The notes under the pieces: model-generated
Database searches by the model: none
What the model saw: the letters and a program-made list of their open reading frames with translations, nothing else
Told to the model about the DNA's origin: nothing
Made by a program: the position numbers and the translations under genes
Assembly (NCBI RefSeq): GCF_005519465.1
Contig: NZ_CP027859.1
Location: 682,001 to 746,000, forward strand
From: Streptomyces clavuligerus
GTDB lineage: Bacteria > Actinomycetota > Actinomycetes > Streptomycetales > Streptomycetaceae
Length of the DNA stretch: 64,000 nucleotides
Direction: 5' to 3'
Shown here: piece by piece, positions 44,241 through 53,123 of the stretch
Layout: each line of letters starts with the position of its first letter
Position numbering within the stretch: position 1 is the stretch's first letter

Positions 44241-45143
44241 GTGCTCGGACGGAGCACACGGCTGCTCGCGGGCGCCATGGCCCTGGCATGCGCGGCGCTC
44301 ATCGGCCCCAGCGCGCCGAACGACGCCCTCTTCGCCAGGTCGCTGCCGGTCGAAGCCCCCAGGGACGCCGTACCGAACCGGGTCATGACCTGGAACATCT
44401 GCAACCCCTGCAAGGAGAGCAACGCGAGCCGGGCGGCGGAGATCGCCCGGTACGCGCCCCAGGTCATCGGCCTCCAGGAGGCGTGCGTACGGGACGTCGA
44501 GTGGATACGGCAGTATCTGAAGAGCCGTTACGGGCTGGTCTACCACGTCGAGTACGGGACGGTGCTCCAGCATCAGGGCCGCTGCGGGGGGCTGCCGTGG
44601 CGGCCGGGGGCCTTCGGTCAGGCGCTCCTGTCCGCGGCGCCGATGACGGACCACGAGAGTGTGGAGTACCCCGACGGCGGCTCCGAGGACCGCGGATACA
44701 TGGCGGTCACCACCACGGTGGGCGGCCGGTCCGTCCGGGTCTTCAACACACACCTGGCCCAGCGGCGCCAGGAGGCGGTCCGGGCGGACCAGACCCGGGT
44801 CCTCGCCGCCGCCGTCGCCCGGCACGAGCGCGCGATCGTCCTCGGTGACTTCAACGCCGTTCCGAACGCCCCCGAACTCACCAGGATCTGGGAGCTGTCC
44901 GCCGACGAGAAGTCCCCGTGCGGCCCCTCGTCCGCCGCCGACTGCGAGCCGACCACCGACTGGCAACTCACGTTCGACTACATCTTTCTGCGGGGCATGG
45001 CCCCGGTCGAGCACGGTGTGCATCTGACCTCGTACTCGGACCACCACCTGGTCCACACCGACGTGGGCGCCCCGGGGCCGACCCGGCCGGTGAGCACACA
45101 CGCGCCGTCGCCGCAGGCCGTGGGCCCGGGCCCGGGAGCCTGA
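44241..45143 (+). CDS. Secreted endonuclease/exonuclease/phosphatase-family protein
   Basis: Protein of 300 residues with an N-terminal signal peptide (LLAGAMALACAALIGPS). The DNase I-like fold motifs occur in order: MTWNICNP, IGLQEAC (metal-binding Glu), VFNTHLA, VLGDFNAVP (Asp/Asn pair) and a terminal SDHHLV with catalytic His. Substrate could be DNA, phosphodiester lipids or inositol phosphates. GTG at 44241 with CGGAGGAGG nine bases upstream is chosen over upstream starts that lack a signal peptide. Four Cys residues in the mature part (NICNPC, QEAC and GRCGG) suit an exported, disulfide-bonded enzyme. Confidence 0.87.
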   Translation: MLGRSTRLLAGAMALACAALIGPSAPNDALFARSLPVEAPRDAVPNRVMTWNICNPCKESNASRAAEIARYAPQVIGLQEACVRDVEWIRQYLKSRYGLVYHVEYGTVLQHQGRCGGLPWRPGAFGQALLSAAPMTDHESVEYPDGGSEDRGYMAVTTTVGGRSVRVFNTHLAQRRQEAVRADQTRVLAAAVARHERAIVLGDFNAVPNAPELTRIWELSADEKSPCGPSSAADCEPTTDWQLTFDYIFLRGMAPVEHGVHLTSYSDHHLVHTDVGAPGPTRPVSTHAPSPQAVGPGPGA

Positions 45144-45204
45144 CGGAGCCAGGGGGCCCGGCGCGTGCCTCAGCGGGCTCGGCGGGCCGCTCCCGGCGCC
45201 GTGC

Positions 45205-46074
45205 TCAGCGCGCTCCCGGCCGGTCCGGCAGTCGCACGACAGCGGCACCGGCCTGGGACTCGCCGAAGCCCCAGCCCGCGACGAGGGAGCAGCCGACCGC
45301 TTCCAGGGCATCGGTCCACGGCCAGTGGTCGGCGCCGCAGTAGAAGCCGCCCTCGGCGCGCGCGTCGTCCTCGGTGAGGCAGAGCATACGGAGATGGTCG
45401 CGGAGCGCGGGGTGCGCGACCGTGCTCAGCCGCTCCTCCCAGGGTTCGGCGGCGGCGCGGGCACGGCTCATGTCGTGGATCGACACCAGGTGTCCGGGAC
45501 CTCGTTCGGTGAATGTGGCGGCCCGCATCGCGTCGGTGAGCGTGCCGTCGGTGGCGACGCGCAGCAGTACGGTCAGCCAGTTGTTCAGCCGGGTGGATGT
45601 CCCGTCGGTCAGGTCGACGCCGTGGCGGCCCAGGAGCGGTCCCAGCTCCGCGCCGCGCACCAGCGCGTCACCGGCCTCGTCGGCCGAGGAGACCGTCCGC
45701 AGGGCGGTGACGAAGGTGTCGTCGAACGGCCGGGGGCCCTTGTGTCCGCCGTCGCCCCACGGTTCCGTTCCCGCGAGCAGGCCGGCATCGAAGCGGAACA
45801 GCGACTCACTCAGGTCGAACCGCCATGTCCAAGGGGAGAAGGGGTACTCGCCGTCCAGATCCGGAAGATGCCTCGGGGCCGGGTCCGACAGTGCGTCAGG
45901 GGTGGCCCAGGGGTTCGGGAACAGAAACTCGTCGAGGGGGTCCGAGGCGTAGTACACATCGTGTCCGGCGGCGGGGTCGAGGGCCGGGACGCCATCGAGC
46001 AGTACGTCGAAGGCACCGGCCAGCGCGGCATCCCATCCGCTGAGGTCGGCCGCCGGATCCTTCTCGGGTATCAC
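45205..46074 (-). CDS. Hypothetical protein
   Basis: Unrecognised soluble, acidic protein of 289 residues, GTG start with GGAG about eight bases upstream. It is rich in Trp/Phe/Asp near the N-terminus (FLFPNPWATPDAL, YPFSPWTWRFDLS), with a helical middle (NNWLTVLLRVATDGTLTDA) and a C-terminal region WTDALEAVGCSLVAGWGF. No signal peptide or known catalytic motif. Isolated between a convergent nuclease-like gene and an ATP-grasp gene. Confidence 0.7.
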   Translation of the reverse strand: MIPEKDPAADLSGWDAALAGAFDVLLDGVPALDPAAGHDVYYASDPLDEFLFPNPWATPDALSDPAPRHLPDLDGEYPFSPWTWRFDLSESLFRFDAGLLAGTEPWGDGGHKGPRPFDDTFVTALRTVSSADEAGDALVRGAELGPLLGRHGVDLTDGTSTRLNNWLTVLLRVATDGTLTDAMRAATFTERGPGHLVSIHDMSRARAAAEPWEERLSTVAHPALRDHLRMLCLTEDDARAEGGFYCGADHWPWTDALEAVGCSLVAGWGFGESQAGAAVVRLPDRPGAR

Positions 46075-46084
46075 GAGGAGCGCT

Positions 46085-46190
46085 CCTTCGTGTCATGTCG
46101 TGCCGTGTCATGTTGCTTCGTGCCATGGCGCATCACGTCGTATTACGTCGCATCGCGTCGTGTTCGTGTCGCGTGCGCGGATCGACGCAA
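46085..46190. repeat. Degenerate CATGTCGT-type short repeat
   Basis: About 100 bases built of imperfect 5-10-base units (variants of CGTGTCATG, CGTCGTGT, CGTCGCAT) just upstream of the 45205-46074 gene. Lower GC than surrounding DNA. It may hold the promoter, or be a slippage product. Confidence 0.5.
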
Positions 46191-46221
46191 GGTATCAGCC
46201 GCCACTGACACGTTCGGCGCC

Positions 46222-47253
46222 TCAGGTGCTTCCGGTGCTTCCGGTGCTTCCGGTGCTTCCCGGAGCGCGTAGCAGGCGGTCCACGTACGCGGTGATCGCG
46301 GGGATGGCCTGGGGCATGCGCCGGGGACTGATGCCGGGGACGGCGTTGACCTCGCCGATGACGTACCCGCCCTCAGCGTCTTCCGGGTCCGCCACGCCTT
46401 CCGCCTCGTCCGGGCATTCCGGGGCTTCCGGGTCCCCCGAGGCGAAGAGCAGGTCCACCCCGGCGATGGCCAGTCCGAGCGCCCGGGCCGCCTCGACGGC
46501 AAGCGCCTCGGCGCGCGGATAGCGGCCCGCGCAGACCTGCGCGCCGCCGCCCCGGGCCAGGTTGGCCGCGAGGGAACCGTCGGACGAGGTGCGGACCTGG
46601 GCCCCGACGGCCTGGCCGTCCACGACGACGACCCGCAGGTCACGGCCGTGCGAGGCGGCCACATACTCCTGGAGGAGCCAGGTCGTATCGGGGGTGAGGC
46701 TGCCCGCGACGGCTTTGAGCATGCCCCGGTCCGGGGCGAGGAAGACCTGCTGGCCGCCCTTGCCGCTGCCGGATTTCACCACGCACGGGGTGGGCAGGCC
46801 GGGGGTGCGGACGACACCGGTGAGCGGTGCGGTCGCGTAGGTGAGGGAGTCCGGCACGGGCAGCCCGGCGAGGGCCAGATGCTGGAGCTGTTCCAGTTTG
46901 CTGCCGCAGCGCCGGTGCGCGGAGGCCGGGTTGACCAGGGTGGCGCCCATGAGTTCCAGGTGCCGCAACAGCGCGATCTCGCGGTTGCCGTCCATGGAGC
47001 CGGGGACCTGGCGGACGAGGACGACCTTGGGTGGCGGGACGTCCAGACCGCCCAGGGTCCGCAGGATCAGCCGGCCGTCCTCGACGCCCATGAGCAGTTC
47101 GTCGGTGTGCCAGACGGCGCAGCGGGGGCCGTGGATCCGTTCCAGCTCGGCCACCAGCGCGCTGGTGCTCGCGAACAGGGGCACCGGGTGCTCCCGCACC
47201 AGCACCCACACCTGGGCCGGTGCCTCGATCGCCTGTCGTGCCCTGGGCGCCAT
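46222..47253 (-). CDS. ATP-grasp ligase, RimK-like
   Basis: Protein of 343 residues with ATP-grasp features: PCVVKSGSGKGGQQVFLA (ATP-binding loop), WLLQEYVAASHGRDLRVVVV and GVDLLFASG. Metal-binding Glu/Asn are in YVIGEVNAVPGI. The family couples ATP to C-N or C-S ligation, as in RimK, or to peptide formation in natural-product and lysine pathways. Substrate unknown; no carrier protein is adjacent. The segment at about 290-303 (PEAPECPDEAEG) is an acidic insert. The C-terminus is a GST repeat encoded by four exact 9-base units, so its length may vary. The start at 47253 has GGGGGAAC upstream. Confidence 0.85.
   Translation of the reverse strand: MAPRARQAIEAPAQVWVLVREHPVPLFASTSALVAELERIHGPRCAVWHTDELLMGVEDGRLILRTLGGLDVPPPKVVLVRQVPGSMDGNREIALLRHLELMGATLVNPASAHRRCGSKLEQLQHLALAGLPVPDSLTYATAPLTGVVRTPGLPTPCVVKSGSGKGGQQVFLAPDRGMLKAVAGSLTPDTTWLLQEYVAASHGRDLRVVVVDGQAVGAQVRTSSDGSLAANLARGGGAQVCAGRYPRAEALAVEAARALGLAIAGVDLLFASGDPEAPECPDEAEGVADPEDAEGGYVIGEVNAVPGISPRRMPQAIPAITAYVDRLLRAPGSTGSTGSTGST
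46225..46260. repeat. Four exact 9-base repeats at the end of the ATP-grasp gene
   Basis: GGTGCTTCC is repeated four times without change (46225-46260), directly before the stop codon on the minus strand, encoding Gly-Ser-Thr units. In-frame, so copy-number change would only alter tail length. Confidence 0.9.
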
Positions 47254-47419
47254 GCGTTCCCCCGTCCTCCCCGCTCCGCGTGAGGGTGCTCGCGGGCGTG
47301 CCGTCCGTCCGTGCCGGGGCCACCGCGGCCCCGGCACAGCCTCCCACCGGCACCGGGTCCGCCCGCGCACGGGGTCGTGTTACGCGCGTCGCGGCGGCGC
47401 GGGCCCAGGGGCCCCGGGG

Positions 47420-48958
47420 CTAGGAGGTGCGGTCCGCGAGCTGCTGGTCGTAGAGGCTCGCGGGAAGGACCGGTTTCCCGGGTGAGACGACCTCGCCGTC
47501 GCTGTTGTCCAGCAGGGTTCCGGTGCAGCCGAAGGACCAGTTGTGCGCGGTCGGCGGACCCTGGATCCGGTATCCCTCGGTCACGCAGTTGTACGCGGTG
47601 CTGTTGGCGTCGGACCAGCCGTGGCCGGAGCCCCTGGTCCCGTTGTTGACGAGCAGGAGCGTGCCGTCGACCCGGAGCTGGTCGTAGAGCGTTCCGCTGC
47701 CCCAGCGCTGGTGGCCGCCGGAGTCATAGGTGGTCTGGACGAGTTCGGCGGTGCAGCGGGAGAAGACGTTCGGCCCGGCCTGGCGGCCGTAGGTGGTGAA
47801 CGCGTGCACCTTGGTCGCGGTGACCCGGCAGTCCTGGACGAGGTTCTGCTGTCCCTGGAGCAGATAGGCGTTGGAACGGGCCGAGCTGTCGGTGGTGACC
47901 ATGTCGAGCATCTGGGTGCGCAGCACCGAGACGCGGCGGCTCTGCGGGCCGAGCGCGGTCTGTCCCGCGCCGCCGAAGCGGTTGGCGACCACGTTGGAGA
48001 CCCAGGAGTCCTCGACGGCGTTGAACTCCCACAGGGCCGCGTTGTAGAAGGTGCTGGAGTAGTCGGGGGCGGCGGTCATCGCCCCGCCGTCCGCGCTCAG
48101 ATTCTCCAGGCCCACCTGGCTGATCCGGGGGAAGGTGTAGCGGTAGACGGTGGCCTGGGTGTACTGCTGCTCCAGCGCGTTGGTGAGGGGGATGTCCAGG
48201 GTGATCCGGTTGCCGCTGATGGCGGTGATACGCCGTTCGAAGCGCAGGCTCCAGTCGGGGGTGAAGATCCCCTTCATGCCGATGGCGTCGATCCACGCCT
48301 GGGTGGTGGGACGTTCCACGACGACCGCGTCGCCCACGGAGAGCCCGGCGGTGGAGGAGAGGGTGAGCGTGCCGCTGCCCACCGGCACATAGTCGTCGGT
48401 GACACGGGCGGGGGTGCCCACGACGCCGTAGGAGGACTTGGCGCCGAAGGTGATGAGCGTGCGGGAGCGGGCGCCGTCGGCGGCGAGGACGGTGGCGCCG
48501 CCGGAGCCGCGGATCACCACGCCGGACGCGGTGACGCGGAGGGTGCCGCCGATGCGGTAGCGGCCGGGGCCGAGCCGGACGGCGCCCCGGAAGCCCTGGG
48601 CGTCGGGCGGCAGCGCGGAGGCGGTGTCGATGGCCTGCTGGAGCGCCGCCGTGTCGTCCTGCCCGGAGGGGGCGGGCACGGTCACACGGGCGGGGACCGC
48701 GGGCAGGGGGACACCGCCGCCCCGGTAGCCCGCGTACGAGTAGTCGGGGACGCGGTTTCCTTGCGCGTCGCGCCCATAGGCCAGCTTGTCTCCGTTCATG
48801 CCGAGCCAGTTCACGCGCGGTGCCGCCGTCGTGGACGGGGCGCCCTGCGCCGGGCTCGCGACGGGGGTCAGCGCGAACAGCGCGGCGGTCACGAGGACGG
48901 CGGCGCGCCGGGGGCGGAGGAAGGGACGCGGACGCGGGGGTCGTGGGCTGAAGATCAA
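47420..48958 (-). CDS. Secreted parallel beta-helix (pectate-lyase-like) enzyme
   Basis: Protein of 512 residues with a signal peptide (RRAAVLVTAALFALTPVASPAQGA). Mature features of the Pectate_lyase_3/GH55-like beta-helix: DDTAALQQAIDTASAL, then VRLGPGRYRIGGTLRV and VVIRGSGG, followed by helix coils (ENLSADGGAM, NVVANRFGGAG, DCRVTATKVHAF). Likely acts on extracellular polysaccharide; specific activity unknown. No ATG suits: a TTG at 48958 with GAGGAG seven bases upstream gives a proper signal peptide, while the ATG beside it is in another frame. The start is therefore TTG with good but not certain support. Confidence 0.82.
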   Translation of the reverse strand: MIFSPRPPRPRPFLRPRRAAVLVTAALFALTPVASPAQGAPSTTAAPRVNWLGMNGDKLAYGRDAQGNRVPDYSYAGYRGGGVPLPAVPARVTVPAPSGQDDTAALQQAIDTASALPPDAQGFRGAVRLGPGRYRIGGTLRVTASGVVIRGSGGATVLAADGARSRTLITFGAKSSYGVVGTPARVTDDYVPVGSGTLTLSSTAGLSVGDAVVVERPTTQAWIDAIGMKGIFTPDWSLRFERRITAISGNRITLDIPLTNALEQQYTQATVYRYTFPRISQVGLENLSADGGAMTAAPDYSSTFYNAALWEFNAVEDSWVSNVVANRFGGAGQTALGPQSRRVSVLRTQMLDMVTTDSSARSNAYLLQGQQNLVQDCRVTATKVHAFTTYGRQAGPNVFSRCTAELVQTTYDSGGHQRWGSGTLYDQLRVDGTLLLVNNGTRGSGHGWSDANSTAYNCVTEGYRIQGPPTAHNWSFGCTGTLLDNSDGEVVSPGKPVLPASLYDQQLADRTS

Positions 48959-49724
48959 CGGGCATCTCCTCGCAGGTTGGCGGAGCGACCCAAGGAAACG
49001 TGTGGGAAAGGCGGCGGGTTCACCGGAGGTGTCGGCTCCCACCGAGATCCGGTCATACGGGAGGGCAACCGGAGGCCGGTCCCAGGAGGAACACCGATCC
49101 CTCAGATCATTCCTCGTCGCACCGTCCTCGGTATTCGGGCCACAGACGCCGTCGGCGGGGCTGCGGCATCTGAGCGGCCATTCGTCCGGATTCCGACGGT
49201 GGAGACGGGGGGGGACGGCGGGGGCGGCGAGGGCGGCGATACGGGAGGAACGGCGGGGACCGGGCGGGGCGGCGGGGACCGGGCGGGCGGCGATACGGGC
49301 GGGCACGGGCGGTGTCGCGGTGCCCGGGGCGCCCCCGGCGCCGGCCGCACCGGGCTCCTCGCCACGCGGGCCGCCGCGCGGGCGCGCCCCGGGTGGACCG
49401 TCCTGGCCCCCGGGGCCCGGTGCCCGGCTCCGGGCCCGCCGACACGAACGAGTGCCCCCGGGCGGACGAGGACCGCGGGCAGGGTCCCGGACGCGCGGCG
49501 GACGCGGGCAGGACAGGGCGGCGACGGCGCGCGCCTGCCGATCGCGCCAAGCGCACCACCCCGTGCCACCCGGGCGCGCCCTGCCCCAGCCGTATCCGTG
49601 CGGTGCCCGTCCGGTCACCGTGTTTCCCCCACACGCTCCCCGGACGGACCGTACGATGCCGGTGCATCGATCAAGAGCTTGCTTGTGCAACGGTCTTATG
49701 GGCCCGAAGGAGAGCGGCGCAGCT
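48959..49724. other. Intergenic region with G-rich tract
   Basis: About 765 bases between divergent secreted-enzyme genes. No supported gene: the frames on both strands are low complexity. Bases about 49195-49320 are an almost pure G/C purine-rich stretch on the plus strand with many runs of three or more G, able in principle to form G-quadruplexes. Promoters of both flanking genes should lie at the ends. Confidence 0.5.
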
Positions 49725-51152
49725 ATGCGTTCCACGTTCCGGCATCTCACCGTCACCGCCGTCGCGGCGGCCACCATGGCAGCGTTTTCCCTGGCCAACA
49801 CCCCCGCGAGAGCGACGACCGAAGAAAGTGCCGAAGCACCCCCGATAGCAGCGGCCCGCCTCTCCGCACTCGCATCCGCGAACGATTGGTCAGGCGCCTG
49901 GGCTGCCGCTCACCAGTACCCGGTGGCGGCCCCTGTGCACCCCTACAACTGGTCCGTCGAGGGGTTCGGCGAGCAGAGCGTGCGGCAGGTCGTCCGGCTC
50001 AGCGCCGGGGGAAGACAGCTACGGGTACGGCTGTCGAACCGGTATGGGAAGGCTCCGCTCCGCATCGCGGACGCCACCGTCGCCCGGAGCGGCCGGGGCG
50101 CCGCCCTCGGGCCCGGGGGCCTGCGCACCCTGCGCTTCGGGGACGCGCGCGAGGTCACGATCGCGCCCGGCGCCGAGCGGGTCTCGGACTCGTTCCGGCT
50201 GCCCGTGCGCCCGCTGACCCGGCTGACGGTCACCCTCTACCTCACCGGCTCCGCAGGGCCCGTCTCCTTCCACGCCGAGGGCCTGACGACGGCGTACCGC
50301 GCCGATGGCAACCGGACCCGTGATGTGACCGGACGCCCGTTCCAGGGGCCGACCACGCTCGCCACGTACGCGCTCTCGGACGTGGAGGTCTCCGGCCCGG
50401 TCCCGGGCGCCACCAACGCGACAAACGCCGAGAACACCGAGGACGCTGAGGACGCCGAAAACGGCAGGAGCGCGGGGCGGAGCGACAGCCGCCGGAATGC
50501 CGCCGAGGGCACCGTCGTCGCCTTCGGGGACTCGATCACCGACGGCTCCGGTTCGACCCCGGACACCGACCGCCGTTATCCGGACCGGCTCGCGGAACTG
50601 CTCACCGCCGCCGGGTCCCGGCTCGCGGTGGTCAACACCGGGATCAGCGGCAACCGGCTGCTGTCCGACAACCTCTGCTACGGCGAGAGAGCACTCACCC
50701 GCTTCCGGCACGACGTGCTCGCCCGTCCGGGTGTCCGCACGGCCGTCGTCCTGATCGGCATCAATGACATCGGCGCGGCGCGGAGCCCGGACACCGGCTG
50801 CGGCGTCACCCCGGAGTCCACCGCCCGGCAGCTCATCGACGGGCACAAGGCCCTGATCCGGGCGGCGAGGGCGCAGGGCGTCACCGTCGTCGGGGCGACG
50901 CTGCTCCCGTTCAGGAACGCCCTGTACGGCTACTGGTCCCCGGCGAAGAACGCGCTGCGGAAGGAGGTCAACCACTGGCTCCGGACCAGCGGCGCGTACG
51001 ACCGTGTCGTCGACCTCGACCGGGTGCTGCGGGACCCCGCCGACCCGGACCGGCTGCTGGCCGCCTATGACGCGGGGGACCACCTCCATCCGAACGACGC
51101 GGGCATGGACGCCATCGCCCGCGCGGTGTTCCCGTACCTCTCCCACGGCTGA
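49725..51152 (+). CDS. Secreted SGNH/GDSL hydrolase
   Basis: Protein of 475 residues with a signal peptide (LTVTAVAAATMAAFSLANTPARA). Residues about 45-225 are a beta-sandwich front domain (SVEGFGEQSVRQVVRLSAGG, LRVRLSNRYG). The SGNH domain follows a Thr/Asn/Glu-rich linker: block I FGDSITDGSG, block III GINDIG, block V DHLHPND. Such proteins are esterases or lipases acting on acyl or acetyl groups of polysaccharides or lipids. ATG at 49725 has AAGGAG upstream; an earlier in-frame ATG at 49698 lies before that site and is less likely. The linker at 50405-50490 is made by short repeats (GCCACCAACGCG-like). Confidence 0.9.
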   Translation: MRSTFRHLTVTAVAAATMAAFSLANTPARATTEESAEAPPIAAARLSALASANDWSGAWAAAHQYPVAAPVHPYNWSVEGFGEQSVRQVVRLSAGGRQLRVRLSNRYGKAPLRIADATVARSGRGAALGPGGLRTLRFGDAREVTIAPGAERVSDSFRLPVRPLTRLTVTLYLTGSAGPVSFHAEGLTTAYRADGNRTRDVTGRPFQGPTTLATYALSDVEVSGPVPGATNATNAENTEDAEDAENGRSAGRSDSRRNAAEGTVVAFGDSITDGSGSTPDTDRRYPDRLAELLTAAGSRLAVVNTGISGNRLLSDNLCYGERALTRFRHDVLARPGVRTAVVLIGINDIGAARSPDTGCGVTPESTARQLIDGHKALIRAARAQGVTVVGATLLPFRNALYGYWSPAKNALRKEVNHWLRTSGAYDRVVDLDRVLRDPADPDRLLAAYDAGDHLHPNDAGMDAIARAVFPYLSHG

Positions 51153-51204
51153 CCGGTCCGGCACGACCCCACGCGCCCGCCCGGCAGCTCCCCGTCCCGT
51201 CCGG

Positions 51205-52095
51205 CTACCCGGTGGGCTCCCCCGGCTCCGGCTCGCCGATCACCACCGTTCCGGCGTGCCGGAAGCCGAGGCGCGCGTAGAGGCGGGCGACGTCGTCGTC
51301 CGCGGCGGACAGGACGACGGTCCTGACGCCGTGGGCGCGGGCGTCCGCGACCAGCGCGGCGGTGAGGGCCAGGCCGATGCCCCGGCGGCGGGCCGACGGC
51401 AGCGTCCCCACGCCGACGATCTCCGTCGCCGTACCGGCGGGCTGGTGCTGGCCCGCGCACACCGGTGTGCCGTCCTCGGCGACGGCGACGGCGATCCGCA
51501 CCAGACCGGCGCGCATGCGCTGCTCCATGTGCGCGACCGTGCCGTCGGCCCGCAGCCGCCCGGCCTCGACGGCCAGTTCCGCCCGGTCCGCGCGGGGCGC
51601 ACCGGGAGCGGGGGCGGTGAACACCAGCCGGGGCACGGCCAGCGCGCCGGGAAGGGCCGGGTCACCGGCCTCCAGGACCCGTATCCGCACTCCGTCCGGA
51701 AGCTGCGGTATGACCGTCCTGGGGTCGGCCGCCGGGCCTTCCGCCGTGTCCAGCGTCATCAACGGGTACTCCAGAACGCCGAGTCCGGCCTCCCGCGCGG
51801 CGGCCCGCAGCCCCGGGGTGGTCTCGGCGACCCACTCGAAGCGCTCGGGCACCCCCAACTCCCGCTGCCGGGCGCGGACCTGGGCCACATCGGCGGCGGT
51901 CGGGGGACGGGACGCGCCCAGGGCGGGGCGCGCGAAGTGGGGCCAGTTCCCGCCGGGCCGCTCGCGGACGAAGAGCGTCAGCGGGCCCCAGTCCTCGGCG
52001 CGGGCGGCGGGGCGGGGCACCTCGTCGAAGTAGCGTTCCAATGCGGCGCGGAGGGCGGCCCCGGCGGCGGCCTCCCGGTGATCGACATCTGTCAT
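51205..52095 (-). CDS. GNAT-family N-acetyltransferase, two-domain type
   Basis: Protein of 296 residues. The C-terminal domain is a full GNAT with GVGTLPSARRRGIGLALTAA and DDVARLYARLGFR. The N-terminal 150 residues are a separate helical/degenerate domain (VRARQRELGVPERFEWVAET) common in actinomycete GNATs. No Shine-Dalgarno sequence is seen before the ATG, so it may be leaderless or start elsewhere. Acceptor unknown. Isolated; the downstream neighbour is the convergent SGNH gene. Confidence 0.87.
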   Translation of the reverse strand: MTDVDHREAAAGAALRAALERYFDEVPRPAARAEDWGPLTLFVRERPGGNWPHFARPALGASRPPTAADVAQVRARQRELGVPERFEWVAETTPGLRAAAREAGLGVLEYPLMTLDTAEGPAADPRTVIPQLPDGVRIRVLEAGDPALPGALAVPRLVFTAPAPGAPRADRAELAVEAGRLRADGTVAHMEQRMRAGLVRIAVAVAEDGTPVCAGQHQPAGTATEIVGVGTLPSARRRGIGLALTAALVADARAHGVRTVVLSAADDDVARLYARLGFRHAGTVVIGEPEPGEPTG

Positions 52096-52182
52096 ACAGA
52101 CATCAAAGCACCCGGGTCTGACAACGCCCCGTTCCCCCGTTCCCCCGCCCCACTGCCGTCCCGCCGTCCGGAGGTCAGGAGG

Positions 52183-52917
52183 TCAGGAGACGGCCTCGTC
52201 GAGGACGGCGGCGAGCGCGGCGGGCTCCGACAGCATCGGCCAGTGCCCGGTGGGCACGTCGAAGCGCCGCCACGGGGGCTTGCCGAGGAAGTCCAGCATC
52301 GGCACCCCGGCGTCCAGCAGAGTGGTGAAGTCCCCGCAGGCGACGACGACGCGGTCCACATCGGGACCCGGTTCGACGACCCCGGTGAGACGCTGCTCGT
52401 AGGAGGCGAACGGCTGCGGGGTGGCCCGTTCGCGCAGCGTCCGGCGCAGAGCGTCGTCGAGCCCGTCGAGGCTGGTGGAGTCGGCGAGGACGGCGAAGGA
52501 CGGCAGGGGCAGCCACCGGACCCCGCCGGACTCGGTGACCAGCCGGTGCAGCGGCTCGGCCTCCTGCGGCGACATGAGGTCGAGGAGGCACATTCCTTCG
52601 GCGAACGGGGCGCTGTCCACGTAGACGACCCGCCGCAGCCGTCCGCCGATGCGGCCCGCCACGGCGGTGACGGGGGCGGCGGCGTAGCTGTGGGCGACCA
52701 GGGTGACCTCGTGCAGGTCGTGCTGCTCGACGAAGTCGGCGATGTCCGCGACATGGGTGTCCAGGCCGGTCCGCGGGGTGGCTTCGGCCGCGCGCTCCGC
52801 CAGACCGGTCAGGGTCAGCGGCAGCGCGGTGTGACCGCGTTCCCGCAGGGCACGCGCGGTGTCCTCCCAGGCCCAGGCGCCGAGCCAGGCTCCGGGGACG
52901 AGAACGAAAACAGCCAT
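52183..52917 (-). CDS. Alpha/beta hydrolase (salicylate-esterase-like)
   Basis: Protein of 244 residues. FVLVPGAWLGAWAWED gives the oxyanion loop, LVAHSYAA the nucleophile elbow with Ser, and a final PTGHWPMLSEP the catalytic His. The pattern matches the small esterase/MenH-like group with hydroxynitrile-lyase-like fold; substrate unknown. AAGGAG precedes the ATG at 52917 by six bases. A perfect 12-base palindrome and two direct repeats upstream suggest dedicated regulation, although no regulator gene is adjacent. Confidence 0.88.
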   Translation of the reverse strand: MAVFVLVPGAWLGAWAWEDTARALRERGHTALPLTLTGLAERAAEATPRTGLDTHVADIADFVEQHDLHEVTLVAHSYAAAPVTAVAGRIGGRLRRVVYVDSAPFAEGMCLLDLMSPQEAEPLHRLVTESGGVRWLPLPSFAVLADSTSLDGLDDALRRTLRERATPQPFASYEQRLTGVVEPGPDVDRVVVACGDFTTLLDAGVPMLDFLGKPPWRRFDVPTGHWPMLSEPAALAAVLDEAVS

Positions 52918-52939
52918 GGGGATCTCCTTGCGTCGAAGT

Positions 52940-52989
52940 GCTGTGCACAGCGTAGGGGCGGTATAGGTCAGGATCCGGCCGCTATAGGT
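52940..52989. promoter_or_regulatory. Palindrome and direct repeats upstream of the hydrolase
   Basis: GCTGTGCACAGC (52940-52951) is a perfect 12-base palindrome 22 bases before the hydrolase ATG. TATAGGT occurs at 52962-52968 and again at 52983-52989, 21 bases apart (two helical turns). Candidate operator elements for the leftward gene. Confidence 0.5.
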
Positions 52990-53123
52990 GGTGGCCGGGG
53001 CTTCATAAGCCCGGTGATCTGAGGGAGAGTTGTCGGTCACCCGGTCACGTGGCCAGCCGGTCACGTGGTCTGCGGCGGACGGCCGGGCCCGGCTCGTCGC
53101 TGCTCGATGTGGGGGTCTGTCTC

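Noticed and set aside
49102..49667. Leftward frames of 155-186 residues in the G-rich gap
   Set aside because: Pro/Arg-rich low complexity, no ribosome binding site and no family resemblance.
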